DNA of 64,000 nucleotides from Komagataeibacter sp. FNDCF1 (GCF_021295335.1 NZ_JAIWOT010000001.1:2712501-2776500); one strand, 5' to 3'. Positions 1-8,525 are shown, counted from the stretch's first letter. The notes: generated by a model from the letters alone, not told the origin. Made by a program: numbers and translations.

Positions 1-129
1 CGTCAGGCCGGCTAAAAGCGGGAATGCATGCCCCGCGTGGGGTTGGATTTGCGGCCGGGTCGATCATATAACAGGACCCGGGAAGTACTTTTGCCCCTCC
101 CTGTCCCGTCATGTCTGGAAGACCGAGCA

Positions 130-693
130 ATGTTCATCGAAACGGAAGACACCCCCAATCCTGCCACGCTGAAATTCCTGCCGGGGCGCGAGATCATGGC
201 CAACGGCGCCACGGCTGACTTCATAAGCCCCGATTCCGTGGCCGGACGCTCGCGCCTGGCCGAACTGCTGTTTGATCTGGATGGCGTGGCGCGGATCTTC
301 TTCGGCGCGGACTTCGTGGCGGTGACGCGTGCCGACAGCATGGAATGGGACGACCTGCGCCCGCAGGTGCTGGCGGTGCTGGCCGACTATCTGGCAACCG
401 GGCAGGCGGTCGTGGAAAGCGGCGGGCAGGTCGTGGAAGACCTGATTGCGCCGGGCGATGAGGAAATCGTGCAGCAGATCAAGGAACTGCTCGACACCCG
501 TGTCCGCCCTGCCGTGGCGGGTGACGGGGGGGACATCGTGTTCCGTGGCTACCGTGATGGCGTGGTCAGGCTGACCATGCAGGGTGCGTGCTCGGGCTGC
601 CCGTCCTCACGCGCGACGCTGAAGCACGGGGTGGAGAACATGCTGCGCCATTACGTGCCGGAAGTGGTATCGGTGGAACAGGTAGAGGCCTGA
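130..693 (+). CDS. nfuA: NifU/Nfu-type iron-sulfur cluster scaffold protein
   Basis: This 187-residue protein probably carries a [4Fe-4S] cluster and passes it to client apoproteins in the cytosol. Residues 1-90 form the Nfu N-terminal domain (TEDTPNPATLKFLPG near the start). Residues 110-182 form the NifU-like domain with the cluster ligands C154 and C157 in ACSGCPSS. I chose the ATG at 130 because MFIETEDTPNP is the usual start of the family; upstream codons in the same frame do not look like protein. It is the first gene of a plus-strand run. Clients in this window would include SdhB, CobG and ThiC. The symbol is by family; the alphaproteobacterial protein may carry another name. Confidence 0.92.
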   Translation: MFIETEDTPNPATLKFLPGREIMANGATADFISPDSVAGRSRLAELLFDLDGVARIFFGADFVAVTRADSMEWDDLRPQVLAVLADYLATGQAVVESGGQVVEDLIAPGDEEIVQQIKELLDTRVRPAVAGDGGDIVFRGYRDGVVRLTMQGACSGCPSSRATLKHGVENMLRHYVPEVVSVEQVEA

Positions 694-726
694 TCGGCAG
701 GCCTGCGCGTAAACTGGGAATGTTTC

Positions 727-1311
727 ATGGCGCTTGACGACGCTGGGCTTGATCTTCTGTTCCGTACCGCACGCACCCCGGTCGCATGGAACGACCGGCC
801 CGTGGGGCACGATACCCTGCGGCAGCTGTACGATCTGGTCCGTCTCGGGCCGACATCGGGCAACTGCTGCCCGGCCCGCTTCGTGTTCCTGACCACCGGG
901 GACTGTCGCGAGCGCCTGCGCCCCGCCCTGTCGGCGGGTAACGTGCAGCCCGTCATGACCGCCCCGGTCACGGTTATCGTGGCGCATGATCCGCTGTTCT
1001 TTGACCGCATGGACAGACTCAACGACGTCCCGGGCATCCGGCAGTGGTTTGCCGCCGATGTGGGGCTGGCGGAGGAGACGGCCTTTCGCAACGGCACGTT
1101 GCAGGGGGGCTACCTGATCATGGCCGCGCGCGCGCTCGGGCTGTCGGTGCTGCCGCTGTCGGGGTTCGATGCGGCGATGGTGGAGGAGAGTTTCCTCTCC
1201 CGGCAGGGCTGGCAGGCCAATTTTCTGGTCAGCCTTGGCTATACCGACGGGCCGCTGCCCACGCCACGCGCGCCGCGCCTGGATTTTGATGACGCCTGCG
1301 TGGTTGTGTAG
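727..1311 (+). CDS. nitroreductase family protein, RutE/HadB-like (malonic semialdehyde reductase type)
   Basis: This is a 194-residue FMN-dependent nitroreductase-fold enzyme. The segment WNDRPVGHDTL followed by GPTSGNCCPAR (about residues 41-51) matches the RutE/HadB subgroup, whose characterised member reduces malonic semialdehyde to 3-hydroxypropionate in pyrimidine degradation. No other rut genes lie nearby, so the physiological substrate is open. It starts 33 bp after nfuA and ends three bases before tsaB, so all three probably share a transcript. Confidence 0.85.
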   Translation: MALDDAGLDLLFRTARTPVAWNDRPVGHDTLRQLYDLVRLGPTSGNCCPARFVFLTTGDCRERLRPALSAGNVQPVMTAPVTVIVAHDPLFFDRMDRLNDVPGIRQWFAADVGLAEETAFRNGTLQGGYLIMAARALGLSVLPLSGFDAAMVEESFLSRQGWQANFLVSLGYTDGPLPTPRAPRLDFDDACVVV

Positions 1312-1314
1312 CCC

Positions 1315-2040
1315 ATGCGGATGCTGGTGATGGATGGTGCCCCCGCCGGGGCGGATGCGCGTGCCGTGATCGCCTGCCTTGTGGTGCGCGATGGCGTGCC
1401 GTCCGTCCTGGCCACCCGCGTCGCCACGGGGCGGGGCGCGGCCGAGCAGTTTCCGCAGCTGGCCACAGAACTGTTTGCCCAATGCGGCTGGAACCACGCC
1501 ATGCCGGAACTGGTGGGCGTGGTCGTGGGGCCGGGGTCCTTTACGGGACTGCGGGCGTCGGTGGCCTTCGCGCACGGGCTCGCGGCGGGCTGTGGCTGCG
1601 CGGTGGTGGGCGTCACGGTGGGTGAGGCCATGGCCCCCGCCCTGCATGCGGCGGGCATGGCGCCCCCCGCGCGGCTGCTATGCTGCACCATCGCCCGCCG
1701 CGGGCGTGTCTTCATCGAAACATCGGGACAGGATGGAGAAGGTCAGGGCGGGGATGCCCGCGTATCCGCCCACATGCTCGAGACACTGGATCTGCCTCCC
1801 GGGCCGCTGCTGCTGGCCGGTAATGGCGCGCAATGGGTGAAGGACAGCATGCCGGACCGTGATGACGTGCGGCTTTTCCCCCTTGTGCAGCCCGACCCGA
1901 TGGGTATTGCCACCATTGCCCTGCGGCGCTGGCGCGGGGAACTGCCGCCGCGTCCGGCCCAGCCGCTTTATGTGGATGCGCCGGAGGCCCGGCTACCTGC
2001 CGCGGGCCTGCGTCCAGCCCCCGTCCCGCCCGCTTCATGA
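1315..2040 (+). CDS. tsaB: tRNA threonylcarbamoyladenosine biosynthesis protein TsaB
   Basis: TsaB is the non-catalytic partner of TsaD in making the t6A modification of ANN-decoding tRNAs. The 241-residue protein has the ASKHA-fold signature VGPGSFTGLR at residues 71-80, followed by the helix with AFAHGLA. The N-terminus is slightly unusual: the expected LAIDTS-type strand reads LVMDGAP, and an Asp/Ala-rich stretch replaces the phosphate loop. The same is common in TsaB, which has lost catalysis. The stop overlaps the rimI start by four bases (ATGA), so the two are translationally coupled, a pairing seen in many bacteria. Confidence 0.88.
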   Translation: MRMLVMDGAPAGADARAVIACLVVRDGVPSVLATRVATGRGAAEQFPQLATELFAQCGWNHAMPELVGVVVGPGSFTGLRASVAFAHGLAAGCGCAVVGVTVGEAMAPALHAAGMAPPARLLCCTIARRGRVFIETSGQDGEGQGGDARVSAHMLETLDLPPGPLLLAGNGAQWVKDSMPDRDDVRLFPLVQPDPMGIATIALRRWRGELPPRPAQPLYVDAPEARLPAAGLRPAPVPPAS

Positions 2041-2498
2041 CCGTATCACCGGTCGCAACGTCCGCCATGCGGGCGGCCATGCTGGCCCGCATCCATGCTA
2101 CGGCCTTCGTGCCCGTCCATCGCTGGGATGCGGTGGCGATGCAGGCGCTGCTGGACATGCCGGGCATATTCATCGTGCTGGCGCAGGAAAAGGCGGCGGG
2201 AGAGGCCGGGCACGACGCAGCGGGGTTCATCATGGCCCGGACGACGCTGGATGAAGCCGAGATCCTGACCTTTGCCGTCAATCCCGCATGGCGGCGCCGC
2301 GGAATCGGGCGTGACCTGCTGGCGCGCTGCATGCGTGAAGCGGCGGATGCCGGGGCGACGACCCTGTTCCTGGAGGTGGCGCGCGACAATACGCCAGCCC
2401 TGGCGCTGTATCGCGCCGCCGGATTCGCGCAGGTTGGGATGCGGCGCGGATATTATCCGGACGGGATGGATGCCTGTGTCATGCAACGCCGGATTTGA
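2037..2498 (+). CDS. rimI: ribosomal protein S18 alanine N-acetyltransferase (RimI-type GNAT)
   Basis: This 153-residue GNAT acetyltransferase transfers acetyl from acetyl-CoA to a protein N-terminus, in RimI the N-terminal alanine of S18. The acetyl-CoA pyrophosphate loop is RRRGIGRDLL at residues 86-95. The RimI-like C-terminal motifs are FLEVARDN (111-118) and ALALYRAAGF (121-130). It is coupled to tsaB by a four-base overlap. Its last 20 bases overlap the 3' end of the convergent tusA-like gene. Location next to tsaB is the main reason to prefer RimI over a generic GNAT. Confidence 0.88.
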   Translation: MTVSPVATSAMRAAMLARIHATAFVPVHRWDAVAMQALLDMPGIFIVLAQEKAAGEAGHDAAGFIMARTTLDEAEILTFAVNPAWRRRGIGRDLLARCMREAADAGATTLFLEVARDNTPALALYRAAGFAQVGMRRGYYPDGMDACVMQRRI

Positions 2499-2727
2499 GC
2501 ACGACCAGCCGGTGCGTCATGCCATCTGTTTCTGTCTGTATTTCTTCCACGACATGACCCAGCAGCTTCAGGCTGCGTGAAACATTGTCCAGCGGGGTCG
2601 CGCCCCGCAGGCGGACAAGCAGTTTTTCTCCGGCTGGAAGTCTGTCAAGAGCCAACCGTGTACGCACGAAAGTCATGGGGCATACTTCATGGGTGATATC
2701 CAGTACCGTCATCTCAATATCAGACAT
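2479..2727 (-). CDS. TusA/SirA-family sulfur-carrier protein
   Basis: This 82-residue single-domain protein has the TusA fold. The conserved N-terminal Cys lies in EVCPMTFVRTRLAL; the family consensus is CPxPxxxxK, so Met replaces the usual second Pro. TusA relays persulfide sulfur for tRNA 2-thiolation or other sulfur transfer; other family members act in molybdoenzyme maturation or redox control. The gene converges on rimI and overlaps it by 20 bp. It diverges from the mucR-like gene, with about 90 bp of AT-rich sequence between them holding both promoters. Confidence 0.85.
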   Translation of the reverse strand: MSDIEMTVLDITHEVCPMTFVRTRLALDRLPAGEKLLVRLRGATPLDNVSRSLKLLGHVVEEIQTETDGMTHRLVVLKSGVA

Positions 2728-2820
2728 ATTACCATGGAACCTCTGTTGTTGCCGGTTGCGATCCGTCGGGAATTATTTATATAGGATACATCATTATTCC
2801 AGAGTGACAGGATCAGATTG

Positions 2821-3225
2821 ATGGCTGATGCAACGGCAGAAGTGGAAGTGCGTGAACTGGCTGCCGAAATCGTTTCGGCATATGTATCGCGCAATGAACT
2901 TGATGCGGAAACGCTTCCCGATCTGATTCACCGGGTATACGAGGCCGTGGCGTCCCTCGGGCGGGCGGAGCCCGTGCCGGAAAAGCCGGTGCCCGCCGTG
3001 CCACTGAAGAAGTCGGTCTTTCCCGATTACATCATCTGTCTTGAGGACGGTAAGAAGCTGAAGATGCTCAAGCGTCACCTCAAGACCGCCTATAACATGA
3101 CCCCCGATGAATATCGTGAACGCTGGGGGCTGCCGCATGACTACCCGATGGTGGCGCCGAGCTATGCCAGCCACCGTTCGTCGCTGGCCCGCAAGATCGG
3201 CCTGGGCACGAAGCGGGAGGATTGA
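2821..3225 (+). CDS. mucR: MucR/Ros-family transcriptional regulator
   Basis: This 134-residue DNA-binding protein belongs to the MucR/Ros family, alphaproteobacterial regulators of surface polysaccharide, motility and cell-cycle genes. The diagnostic block is residues 65-125: YIICLEDGKKLKMLKRHL, then NMTPDEYRERWGLP, then DYPMVAPSYA. In classical Ros the zinc ligands are Cys-x2-Cys and two His. Here the second Cys is Asp (CLED) and the second His position is occupied by A-Y-N, so a standard zinc site is not complete. The ATG at 2821 is preferred over the adjacent TTG at 2818. An AT-rich leader precedes it. Confidence 0.9.
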   Translation: MADATAEVEVRELAAEIVSAYVSRNELDAETLPDLIHRVYEAVASLGRAEPVPEKPVPAVPLKKSVFPDYIICLEDGKKLKMLKRHLKTAYNMTPDEYRERWGLPHDYPMVAPSYASHRSSLARKIGLGTKRED

Positions 3226-3285
3226 ACCATGCGGAGTGGGTGGCAGTGTGGACAGGTATCCGCGTGATCGGCTACGCCGTTAAGC

Positions 3286-3777
3286 ATGGTTATGGACAAG
3301 AACGGATTACAGACGCGCATTGAGCGCATGTGCATCGAGCGTGGCCTGAAGATGACAGGCCAGCGCCGGGTCATCGCGCGCGTCCTGTCCGAAGCCCATG
3401 ACCATCCGGACGTGGAGGAACTGTACCGCCGCGCCGCTGCGCTGGACGGGCGCATATCGGTTGCCACGGTGTACCGCACCGTACGCCTGCTGGAGGAAAA
3501 CGGCATTCTGGAACGCCGTGACTTCGGCGGCAACCGCGCGCGCTACGAGGCGACGGAGGAAGGCGACCACTACCACCTGATCGATGTGGAAAGCGGGCAG
3601 GTGGTGGAGTTCACCCATGCCGCCCATGCGGAACTGCTCCGCAGGATTACGGCGGAGCTGGGGTTCGATCTGGTGTCCCACCGGCTGGAACTGTTTGCGC
3701 GCAAGCTGCCTGACGTGCCAGAAGAACAGACGGCACGGTTGGCGCAAACGGAGCGGAAAGGCAGATCACGGCCTTGA
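3286..3777 (+). CDS. fur: Fur-family metal-responsive transcriptional regulator
   Basis: This 163-residue dimeric repressor has a winged-helix domain (about residues 10-90, with GLKMTGQRRVIARVL and ISVATVYRTVRLLEENGIL) and a metal-binding dimerisation domain (EGDHYHLIDVESGQVVEF). It lacks the CxxC structural zinc pairs of enterobacterial Fur, as is typical of alphaproteobacterial Fur/Mur proteins, so it may respond to iron or manganese. It could also be Irr, but no heme-regulatory motif is visible. Translation starts at ATG 3286 or 3292. Its stop overlaps the start of olsB. feoAB and tonB-exbBD elsewhere in the window are plausible targets. Confidence 0.88.
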   Translation: MVMDKNGLQTRIERMCIERGLKMTGQRRVIARVLSEAHDHPDVEELYRRAAALDGRISVATVYRTVRLLEENGILERRDFGGNRARYEATEEGDHYHLIDVESGQVVEFTHAAHAELLRRITAELGFDLVSHRLELFARKLPDVPEEQTARLAQTERKGRSRP

Positions 3778-4619
3778 GTATCGAAAAGACCATACACTCC
3801 CTTTCTACCCTGGACCTTGAACGCAACGGTTTTCCTGAACTGCGGGGGGGCAACCTGGGTGTACGGATTGCCACGACGGAGGCGGAGCGCGATGCCGCGC
3901 AGGCGCTGCGCTACCGCGTGTTCTATGAGGAAATGGGAGCCCGCCCCGATTCCCGCACCGCCAGGCTGCGCCGTGACGTGGATGAATTTGATGAACATGC
4001 CGATCACCTTCTGGTGATCGACCATGCCATTTCCTCAGGCGCCAGGGGGGTGGTGGGCACGTACCGGCTGATGCAGGGCGATGCGGCCAGAAAGCTGGGC
4101 AAATTCTATACATCCAGTGAATATGACATCTCACCGCTGACCGAATTCCCCGGTCGGCTGCTTGAAGTCGGCCGTTCATGCGTGGACCGGGACTATCGCG
4201 GACGTGCCGCCATGCAGCTGCTGTGGCGGGGTATTGCCTCCTACATCTTCCTGCACCGGATCGATGTGCTGTTCGGCTGCGCCAGCCTGCCGGGCACCAA
4301 CCCCGATGCCCTGTCCGATGAACTGACCTATCTCTATCACAACCACCTTGCCCCGCCCGCGCTGCGCGTGCGCGCGCTGCCCGAGCGGCGGGTGGAAATG
4401 CTGCGTTCCGACCCGCAGGTGCTTGACCATCGGCGCTCGCTTGCCCGCCTGCCCCCCCTGATAAAAGGGTACCTGCGGCTGGGCGGCTATGTGGGGGACG
4501 GTGCGGTGATAGATGAGCAGTTCAACACCACCGATGTCGCGGTGCTGGTCAAGAGCGAACTGCTGGCTGACAAATATTACCGCCATTACGAGCGTCGCCT
4601 GCGTGACGCGCTGGACTAG
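3774..4619 (+). CDS. olsB: L-ornithine N-alpha-acyltransferase (ornithine lipid synthesis, OlsB-like)
   Basis: This 281-residue GNAT-like enzyme probably transfers a 3-hydroxyacyl chain from acyl carrier protein to ornithine, giving lyso-ornithine lipid. Family marks are ALRYRVFYEEMGA, DVDEFDEHADHL, VVGTYRLM and LEVGRSCVDRDYRGR. The best start is TTG 3774, which overlaps the fur stop by four bases, so translation appears coupled to fur. No OlsA acyltransferase is adjacent. Acetic acid bacteria are known to make ornithine lipids, which fits. A hemolysin-like GNAT label is the generic alternative. Confidence 0.88.
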   Translation: MSIEKTIHSLSTLDLERNGFPELRGGNLGVRIATTEAERDAAQALRYRVFYEEMGARPDSRTARLRRDVDEFDEHADHLLVIDHAISSGARGVVGTYRLMQGDAARKLGKFYTSSEYDISPLTEFPGRLLEVGRSCVDRDYRGRAAMQLLWRGIASYIFLHRIDVLFGCASLPGTNPDALSDELTYLYHNHLAPPALRVRALPERRVEMLRSDPQVLDHRRSLARLPPLIKGYLRLGGYVGDGAVIDEQFNTTDVAVLVKSELLADKYYRHYERRLRDALD

Positions 4620-4664
4620 CGCCACCGTAACCCCCCGGTACCGGGGAGCGGACTGCTGCACTTC

Positions 4665-6206
4665 ATGACATCCCTGCTGCGGAAATACGCCTGTCTCGCG
4701 CGCCTGCACGGGTGGCGCGCAGATTGTATCATGCTGCTGGCAGGCAGCCTGTACGCCCTTGGCTTTCCGCCGGTGCATGCGGTTGTCGTGCTGCCGGTCG
4801 CGTTCTGCCTGCTGGCGCTGGCCATCAACAACGCCACCGGCTGGCGGGAAGCGGCGCGGCGTGGCTTCATGTTCGCCATGGGGCTGTACAGTGTCGGGCT
4901 GTACTGGCTCATGTACGCCATTCTCCTCCGGGCGGATGATTTCTGGTGGCTGGTGCCTCTGGCTTCTCCCGGCTGCGCACTGATCCTGGCACCGCTCAGC
5001 GCCCTGGCGGCGGGGATGACCCGTCTGGTGCCGCGCGGGACGGGGCGGCTGATGGTGCTGGCGGCGCTGTGGACGCTGACGGACATGGCGCGGGTATATG
5101 TCTTCAGTGGTTTTCCATGGAACCCGCCGGGTAGCGTGTGGACATTTCCCGGCTTCGCGGGGGATGTCATGATCCAGCCCGCGGCGTGGATCGGGGTGGA
5201 TGGCCTGACCTTGCTGACCTGTGTTCTCTCCCTTGCGCCCCTGTACGGCCGCACGGGCCGGCTGGCCTGTCTCGGGATTGGGCTGGTGTGGATTGCATCG
5301 GGCACGCTGCGCCTGACCTGCCTGCACGATACCTACCGCCATAACCCGGAGGTCGTGCTGGTGCAGGGCAATGTGCCGGAGAAGGAAAAGATGGCCGGGA
5401 CGTCGGATGTCGCCATCTTCCGCCGCTATCTTGGGCTGACCCGCCAGGGTGTTGCGCAGGGTCTTGCGCAGGCCGGGGGCAGGCCGGTCGTGTTCGCCTG
5501 GCCTGAATCAGCCTTTCCCGGCCTGTTGATGGAAGATGACATCGCCCGTCCCATGATCATGCAGGCGGGAAAGGGGGCGATGGCGGGTGTCATCGGTACC
5601 GTGCGGTGGCTGGAGAATGATCACCACTGGCGCAACAGCATGGCCGCGCTTGTGCCGCCCGACGGGATGCCGGCCGCCGTATATGACAAGGCGCACCTGG
5701 TCCCCTTTGGCGAGTACCAGCCCGCGTTCCTGCCCTTTCATGTAGTGCCGGGGGAAGGCATGACCCCCGGCCCTGCCGTGCGGACATGGCACCTGCCCGA
5801 TGTTGCGCCAGTGGGACCGCTGATCTGTTACGAAGTGATTTTTTCGGGGCAGGTGGTCGACCCGTATGACCGGCCGGCATGGCTTCTGAACAGCACGAAT
5901 GATGCCTGGTACGGCAACAGCGCCGGGCCGCGCCAGCATCTGGCTGCCGTCCGCCTGCGCGCGGTGGAGGAAGGGCTGCCCGTCGCCCGTGCCGCCAATA
6001 CCGGTATCTCGGCCGTTTTTGACGGGCGCGGGCATGAACTGGCCCGTCTGGGCTGGGGCCGGCAGGGTGTGCTGGTCCATTCCATGCCCGATGCATTGCC
6101 GCAAACGGCATTTGGCCGTTTCGGGCGCTGGATTCCGCTATTTCTGGCGTTGGCTGTTGGTCTGGCAGGGGGCTGGTCTGGTTGCGCGCGGGTTAAAGAT
6201 TCCTGA
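4665..6206 (+). CDS. lnt: apolipoprotein N-acyltransferase
   Basis: Lnt adds the third acyl chain to the N-terminal cysteine of lipoproteins at the inner membrane. The 513-residue protein has hydrophobic helices over about the first 210 residues and one near the C-terminus, bracketing a periplasmic nitrilase domain. The catalytic triad is visible: Glu in AWPESAFPGLL, Lys in YDKAHLVPFGEYQP and Cys in LICYEVIFSG. The length matches the family. It lies 45 bp after olsB, in the same direction, so membrane-lipid functions cluster here. Confidence 0.95.
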   Translation: MTSLLRKYACLARLHGWRADCIMLLAGSLYALGFPPVHAVVVLPVAFCLLALAINNATGWREAARRGFMFAMGLYSVGLYWLMYAILLRADDFWWLVPLASPGCALILAPLSALAAGMTRLVPRGTGRLMVLAALWTLTDMARVYVFSGFPWNPPGSVWTFPGFAGDVMIQPAAWIGVDGLTLLTCVLSLAPLYGRTGRLACLGIGLVWIASGTLRLTCLHDTYRHNPEVVLVQGNVPEKEKMAGTSDVAIFRRYLGLTRQGVAQGLAQAGGRPVVFAWPESAFPGLLMEDDIARPMIMQAGKGAMAGVIGTVRWLENDHHWRNSMAALVPPDGMPAAVYDKAHLVPFGEYQPAFLPFHVVPGEGMTPGPAVRTWHLPDVAPVGPLICYEVIFSGQVVDPYDRPAWLLNSTNDAWYGNSAGPRQHLAAVRLRAVEEGLPVARAANTGISAVFDGRGHELARLGWGRQGVLVHSMPDALPQTAFGRFGRWIPLFLALAVGLAGGWSGCARVKDS

Positions 6207-6395
6207 AAACTACCTGTTTGCCCTTTGATGGACTTTTATTAATGCATTTGAAATGCATGAATATTTTCCTAATTTTTTATCTGCTCCCGCGAATGGATTT
6301 TTTTTACGCATACTGACCTTGCGGCGGGGGAGTTCGGTATGGAAATACGGCGTATATTGTCGCAGGGTTTGATGTAGAAAGATTTAACACCCGGC
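6207..6395 (+). promoter_or_regulatory. AT-rich intergenic region upstream of the XRE regulator
   Basis: This stretch is much richer in AT than its surroundings and contains a perfect 8-bp inverted repeat with a one-base centre at 6242-6258 (ATGCATTT, g, AAATGCAT). A dyad of this size fits a dimeric HTH repressor, perhaps the downstream XRE protein acting on itself. The role is inferred from position only. Confidence 0.4.
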
Positions 6396-6947
6396 ATGGG
6401 TGACCATCTATTTTCCGTTTCATCGGATCCCGAAAAATCAGATACGAAGGGTAAGGCCATTATTGTGACCGGGAAAATGCCAGCAACATCCAACCCAGTT
6501 GATGTGCATGTTGGTAACCGTATTCGTCTGCGGCGTACGCTGCTGGGCATGTCACAGGAGCGGCTGGGCAATGCGCTGGGTCTTACATTCCAGCAGGTGC
6601 AGAAATACGAGCGCGGCCGCAACCGCGTGGGGGCATCCCGGCTGTATGACCTGGCCTGCGTGCTGGATGTTCCCGTGGCCTTCTTCTTTATCGGGCTACC
6701 GGATCCGGTCGGCAGCATGGAACCCCCCGCCACGGGGGCGGAAGGCATGTCCGAACCCGTTGCCGCACTACCCGAGACCGTGGCGGAAAAAGGCGGGCAG
6801 CCGCCTGCCACGGCCACCGCACCGGATGACCTGACCATGCTCTCGCGCCGCGAGACCATTGAACTTGTGCGGGCCTATTACGGCATTGAGGACAGCGGCA
6901 CGCGCCGCCGCGTGCTTGACCTCGTACGTTCCATGGGGGCGTGCTGA
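6396..6947 (+). CDS. XRE-family helix-turn-helix transcriptional regulator
   Basis: This 183-residue protein has a Cro/CI-type HTH at about residues 34-90: VGNRIRLRRTLLGMSQERLG, then the recognition segment LTFQQVQKYERGRNRVGASRL. The C-terminal half is Pro/Ala/Glu-rich and ends in a basic helix, without an enzymatic or ligand-binding domain I recognise. This arrangement is common in short alphaproteobacterial regulators. Translation could also begin at ATG 6477 (MPATSNPVDVHVG), just before the HTH. It converges with the phosphatase gene, with a gap of seven bases. Confidence 0.85.
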   Translation: MGDHLFSVSSDPEKSDTKGKAIIVTGKMPATSNPVDVHVGNRIRLRRTLLGMSQERLGNALGLTFQQVQKYERGRNRVGASRLYDLACVLDVPVAFFFIGLPDPVGSMEPPATGAEGMSEPVAALPETVAEKGGQPPATATAPDDLTMLSRRETIELVRAYYGIEDSGTRRRVLDLVRSMGAC

Positions 6948-6954
6948 GCCGGCA

Positions 6955-7617
6955 TTATTCCCGGCGCAGGATACTGTCGTTCATGAAGGCCGCGATTTTA
7001 CCCGCGCGGAAATCGGCCCGCAGGCGGTTCTCGTCATATTCGGTGCGCACCCAGTCCATGAAGGGAATGCGCCCTTCCGCTTCCGCCTGATAGCGCAGGA
7101 AAAAGGCATCGAGCACGCCGGTTCGTGATGAATTGAAGTGACCGTTCTTCCATGAAAGCTGGCGCAGCGCCTGCCGCGCCGTCCCCCCTTCGAACAGGAT
7201 GACAAGCCCCGCCGCCAGCCCCGTGCGGTCCGCACCCGATTTGCAGTGCATGAGCATGGGGAAGCGGATGTCACGGTATATCCGCTCGAACCGTTCGATC
7301 CGGTCGCGATGCGGGGCATTGCGGCTTTCGAATGCCATGTCGATATGGGTCAGGCCGATGGCATGGGCAGCTTCGCGTGACAGGGCATCGGACCCGCATC
7401 TGCGGTGCCCGCGCAGGTTGACCAGCGTTTTCAGCCCGTAGCGCCGCGTGGCCAGCCGCAGCCGCCACGGCGTGGGGTGATTGCAGCGATAGACCCGGCC
7501 GGGAATGACCACGCGGAAGTTGGTCCATGTCTGCCGCAGGATCGCATGATCCACGAACAGGCTGTCGATCCAGGCACGGCTGCGGCCGGCGGGGGTGGAC
7601 AGGTTTCCCTCAAACAA
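6955..7617 (-). CDS. tyrosine / dual-specificity protein phosphatase family protein
   Basis: The active-site loop HCKSGADRTG fits the Cys-x5-Arg signature of the tyrosine and dual-specificity phosphatases. Upstream segments (VIPGRVYRCNHPTPWRL and LKTLVNLRGH) match the small bacterial enzymes of this family. The reading frame is open up to 7686, but that part runs through the sdhB terminator. I prefer TTG 7617, which has AAAGGA about nine bases upstream, giving 220 residues. The substrate is unknown: phosphotyrosine, phosphoinositide-like lipids and sugar phosphates are all possible. It lies downstream of sdhB on the same strand. Confidence 0.8.
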   Translation of the reverse strand: MFEGNLSTPAGRSRAWIDSLFVDHAILRQTWTNFRVVIPGRVYRCNHPTPWRLRLATRRYGLKTLVNLRGHRRCGSDALSREAAHAIGLTHIDMAFESRNAPHRDRIERFERIYRDIRFPMLMHCKSGADRTGLAAGLVILFEGGTARQALRQLSWKNGHFNSSRTGVLDAFFLRYQAEAEGRIPFMDWVRTEYDENRLRADFRAGKIAAFMNDSILRRE

Positions 7618-7648
7618 CCGGCCATGTCCTTTCAGTCGGGTGAATATG

Positions 7649-7680
7649 AAAAAAGCGCCGGATTTTTCACATCCGGCGCC
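7649..7680 (-). terminator. intrinsic terminator after sdhB
   Basis: On the minus strand, a nine-base GC-rich stem (7655-7663 paired with 7671-7679, loop of seven) is followed by a run of six T. It lies about 35 bases after the sdhB stop and should end the sdhCDAB transcript. Confidence 0.85.
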
Positions 7681-7716
7681 TTTCACGTCAATCAGGAATG
7701 TATCAGGCAGGCCGTA

Positions 7717-8499
7717 TCATGCCTTGCGTTCAAGCTGCAGTTCCTTGATCCGCCCGATCGCCTTGGCGGGGTTCAGGCCCTTGGGGCAGGTCTGGGTGCA
7801 GTTCATGATCGTGCGGCAGGCATAGAGCTTGAGCGGATCTTCCAGTGCATCCAGCCGGTCGCCCGTATGTTCGTCACGGCTGTCGGCAATCCAGCGATAG
7901 GCCGCCAGCAGCGTTGCCGGGCCAAGGTAGCGGTCGCCATTCCACCAGTAGGACGGGCAGGAGGTGGAACAGCAGAAGCACAGGATGCACTCCCACATGC
8001 CATCCAGTTCGGCACGTTCCTCGATGCTCTGGCGGCGCTCGGAATCCGGCGGTGGCAGCGTGTCGGATTTCAGCCATGGCTCGATCGAGCGCAACTGGGC
8101 ATAGGCCCCGTCCAGATCCGGCACCAGATCCTTGATCACCGGCATGTGCGGCAGCGGGTAGATCGCGATGTCCCCCTCGATGTCCCGGATGGGCTTGAGG
8201 CAGGCCAGCGTGTTCTCGCCCGCGATGTTCATCGCGCACGACCCGCAGATCCCCTCGCGGCAGGAGCGCCGGAACGTCAGAGTGGAGTCGACATCGTTCT
8301 TGATGTGGATAAGCGCGTCGAGCACCATCGGCCCGATCTTGTCCAGATCAATCTCGTAGGTATCGACCACGGGGTTCTTGTCGTCATCCGGGCTCCAGCG
8401 ATAGATCCGGAAGTTCTTGACATTGCTGGCACCGGGCGCGGCCGTGAAAATGCGGCCTTTGCCCACCGTGCTGTTCTTTGGCAGTCTGAATTCGACCAT
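7717..8499 (-). CDS. sdhB: succinate dehydrogenase iron-sulfur subunit
   Basis: SdhB relays electrons from the flavin of SdhA to ubiquinone through three Fe-S clusters. In the 260-residue protein the plant-type [2Fe-2S] ligands lie in [14 protein letters not shown], and the bacterial ferredoxin-type ligands lie in [19 protein letters not shown] and [15 protein letters not shown]. The length is normal. It is the last gene of sdhC-sdhD-sdhA-sdhB, 26 bp after sdhA, and is followed by a strong terminator. A functional complex II separates this organism from Gluconobacter, which lacks it. Confidence 0.97.
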   Translation of the reverse strand: MVEFRLPKNSTVGKGRIFTAAPGASNVKNFRIYRWSPDDDKNPVVDTYEIDLDKIGPMVLDALIHIKNDVDSTLTFRRSCREGICGSCAMNIAGENTLACLKPIRDIEGDIAIYPLPHMPVIKDLVPDLDGAYAQLRSIEPWLKSDTLPPPDSERRQSIEERAELDGMWECILCFCCSTSCPSYWWNGDRYLGPATLLAAYRWIADSRDEHTGDRLDALEDPLKLYACRTIMNCTQTCPKGLNPAKAIGRIKELQLERKA

Positions 8500-8525
8500 C
8501 GTCTCGTTCCTTTTCCGCCGTTACG

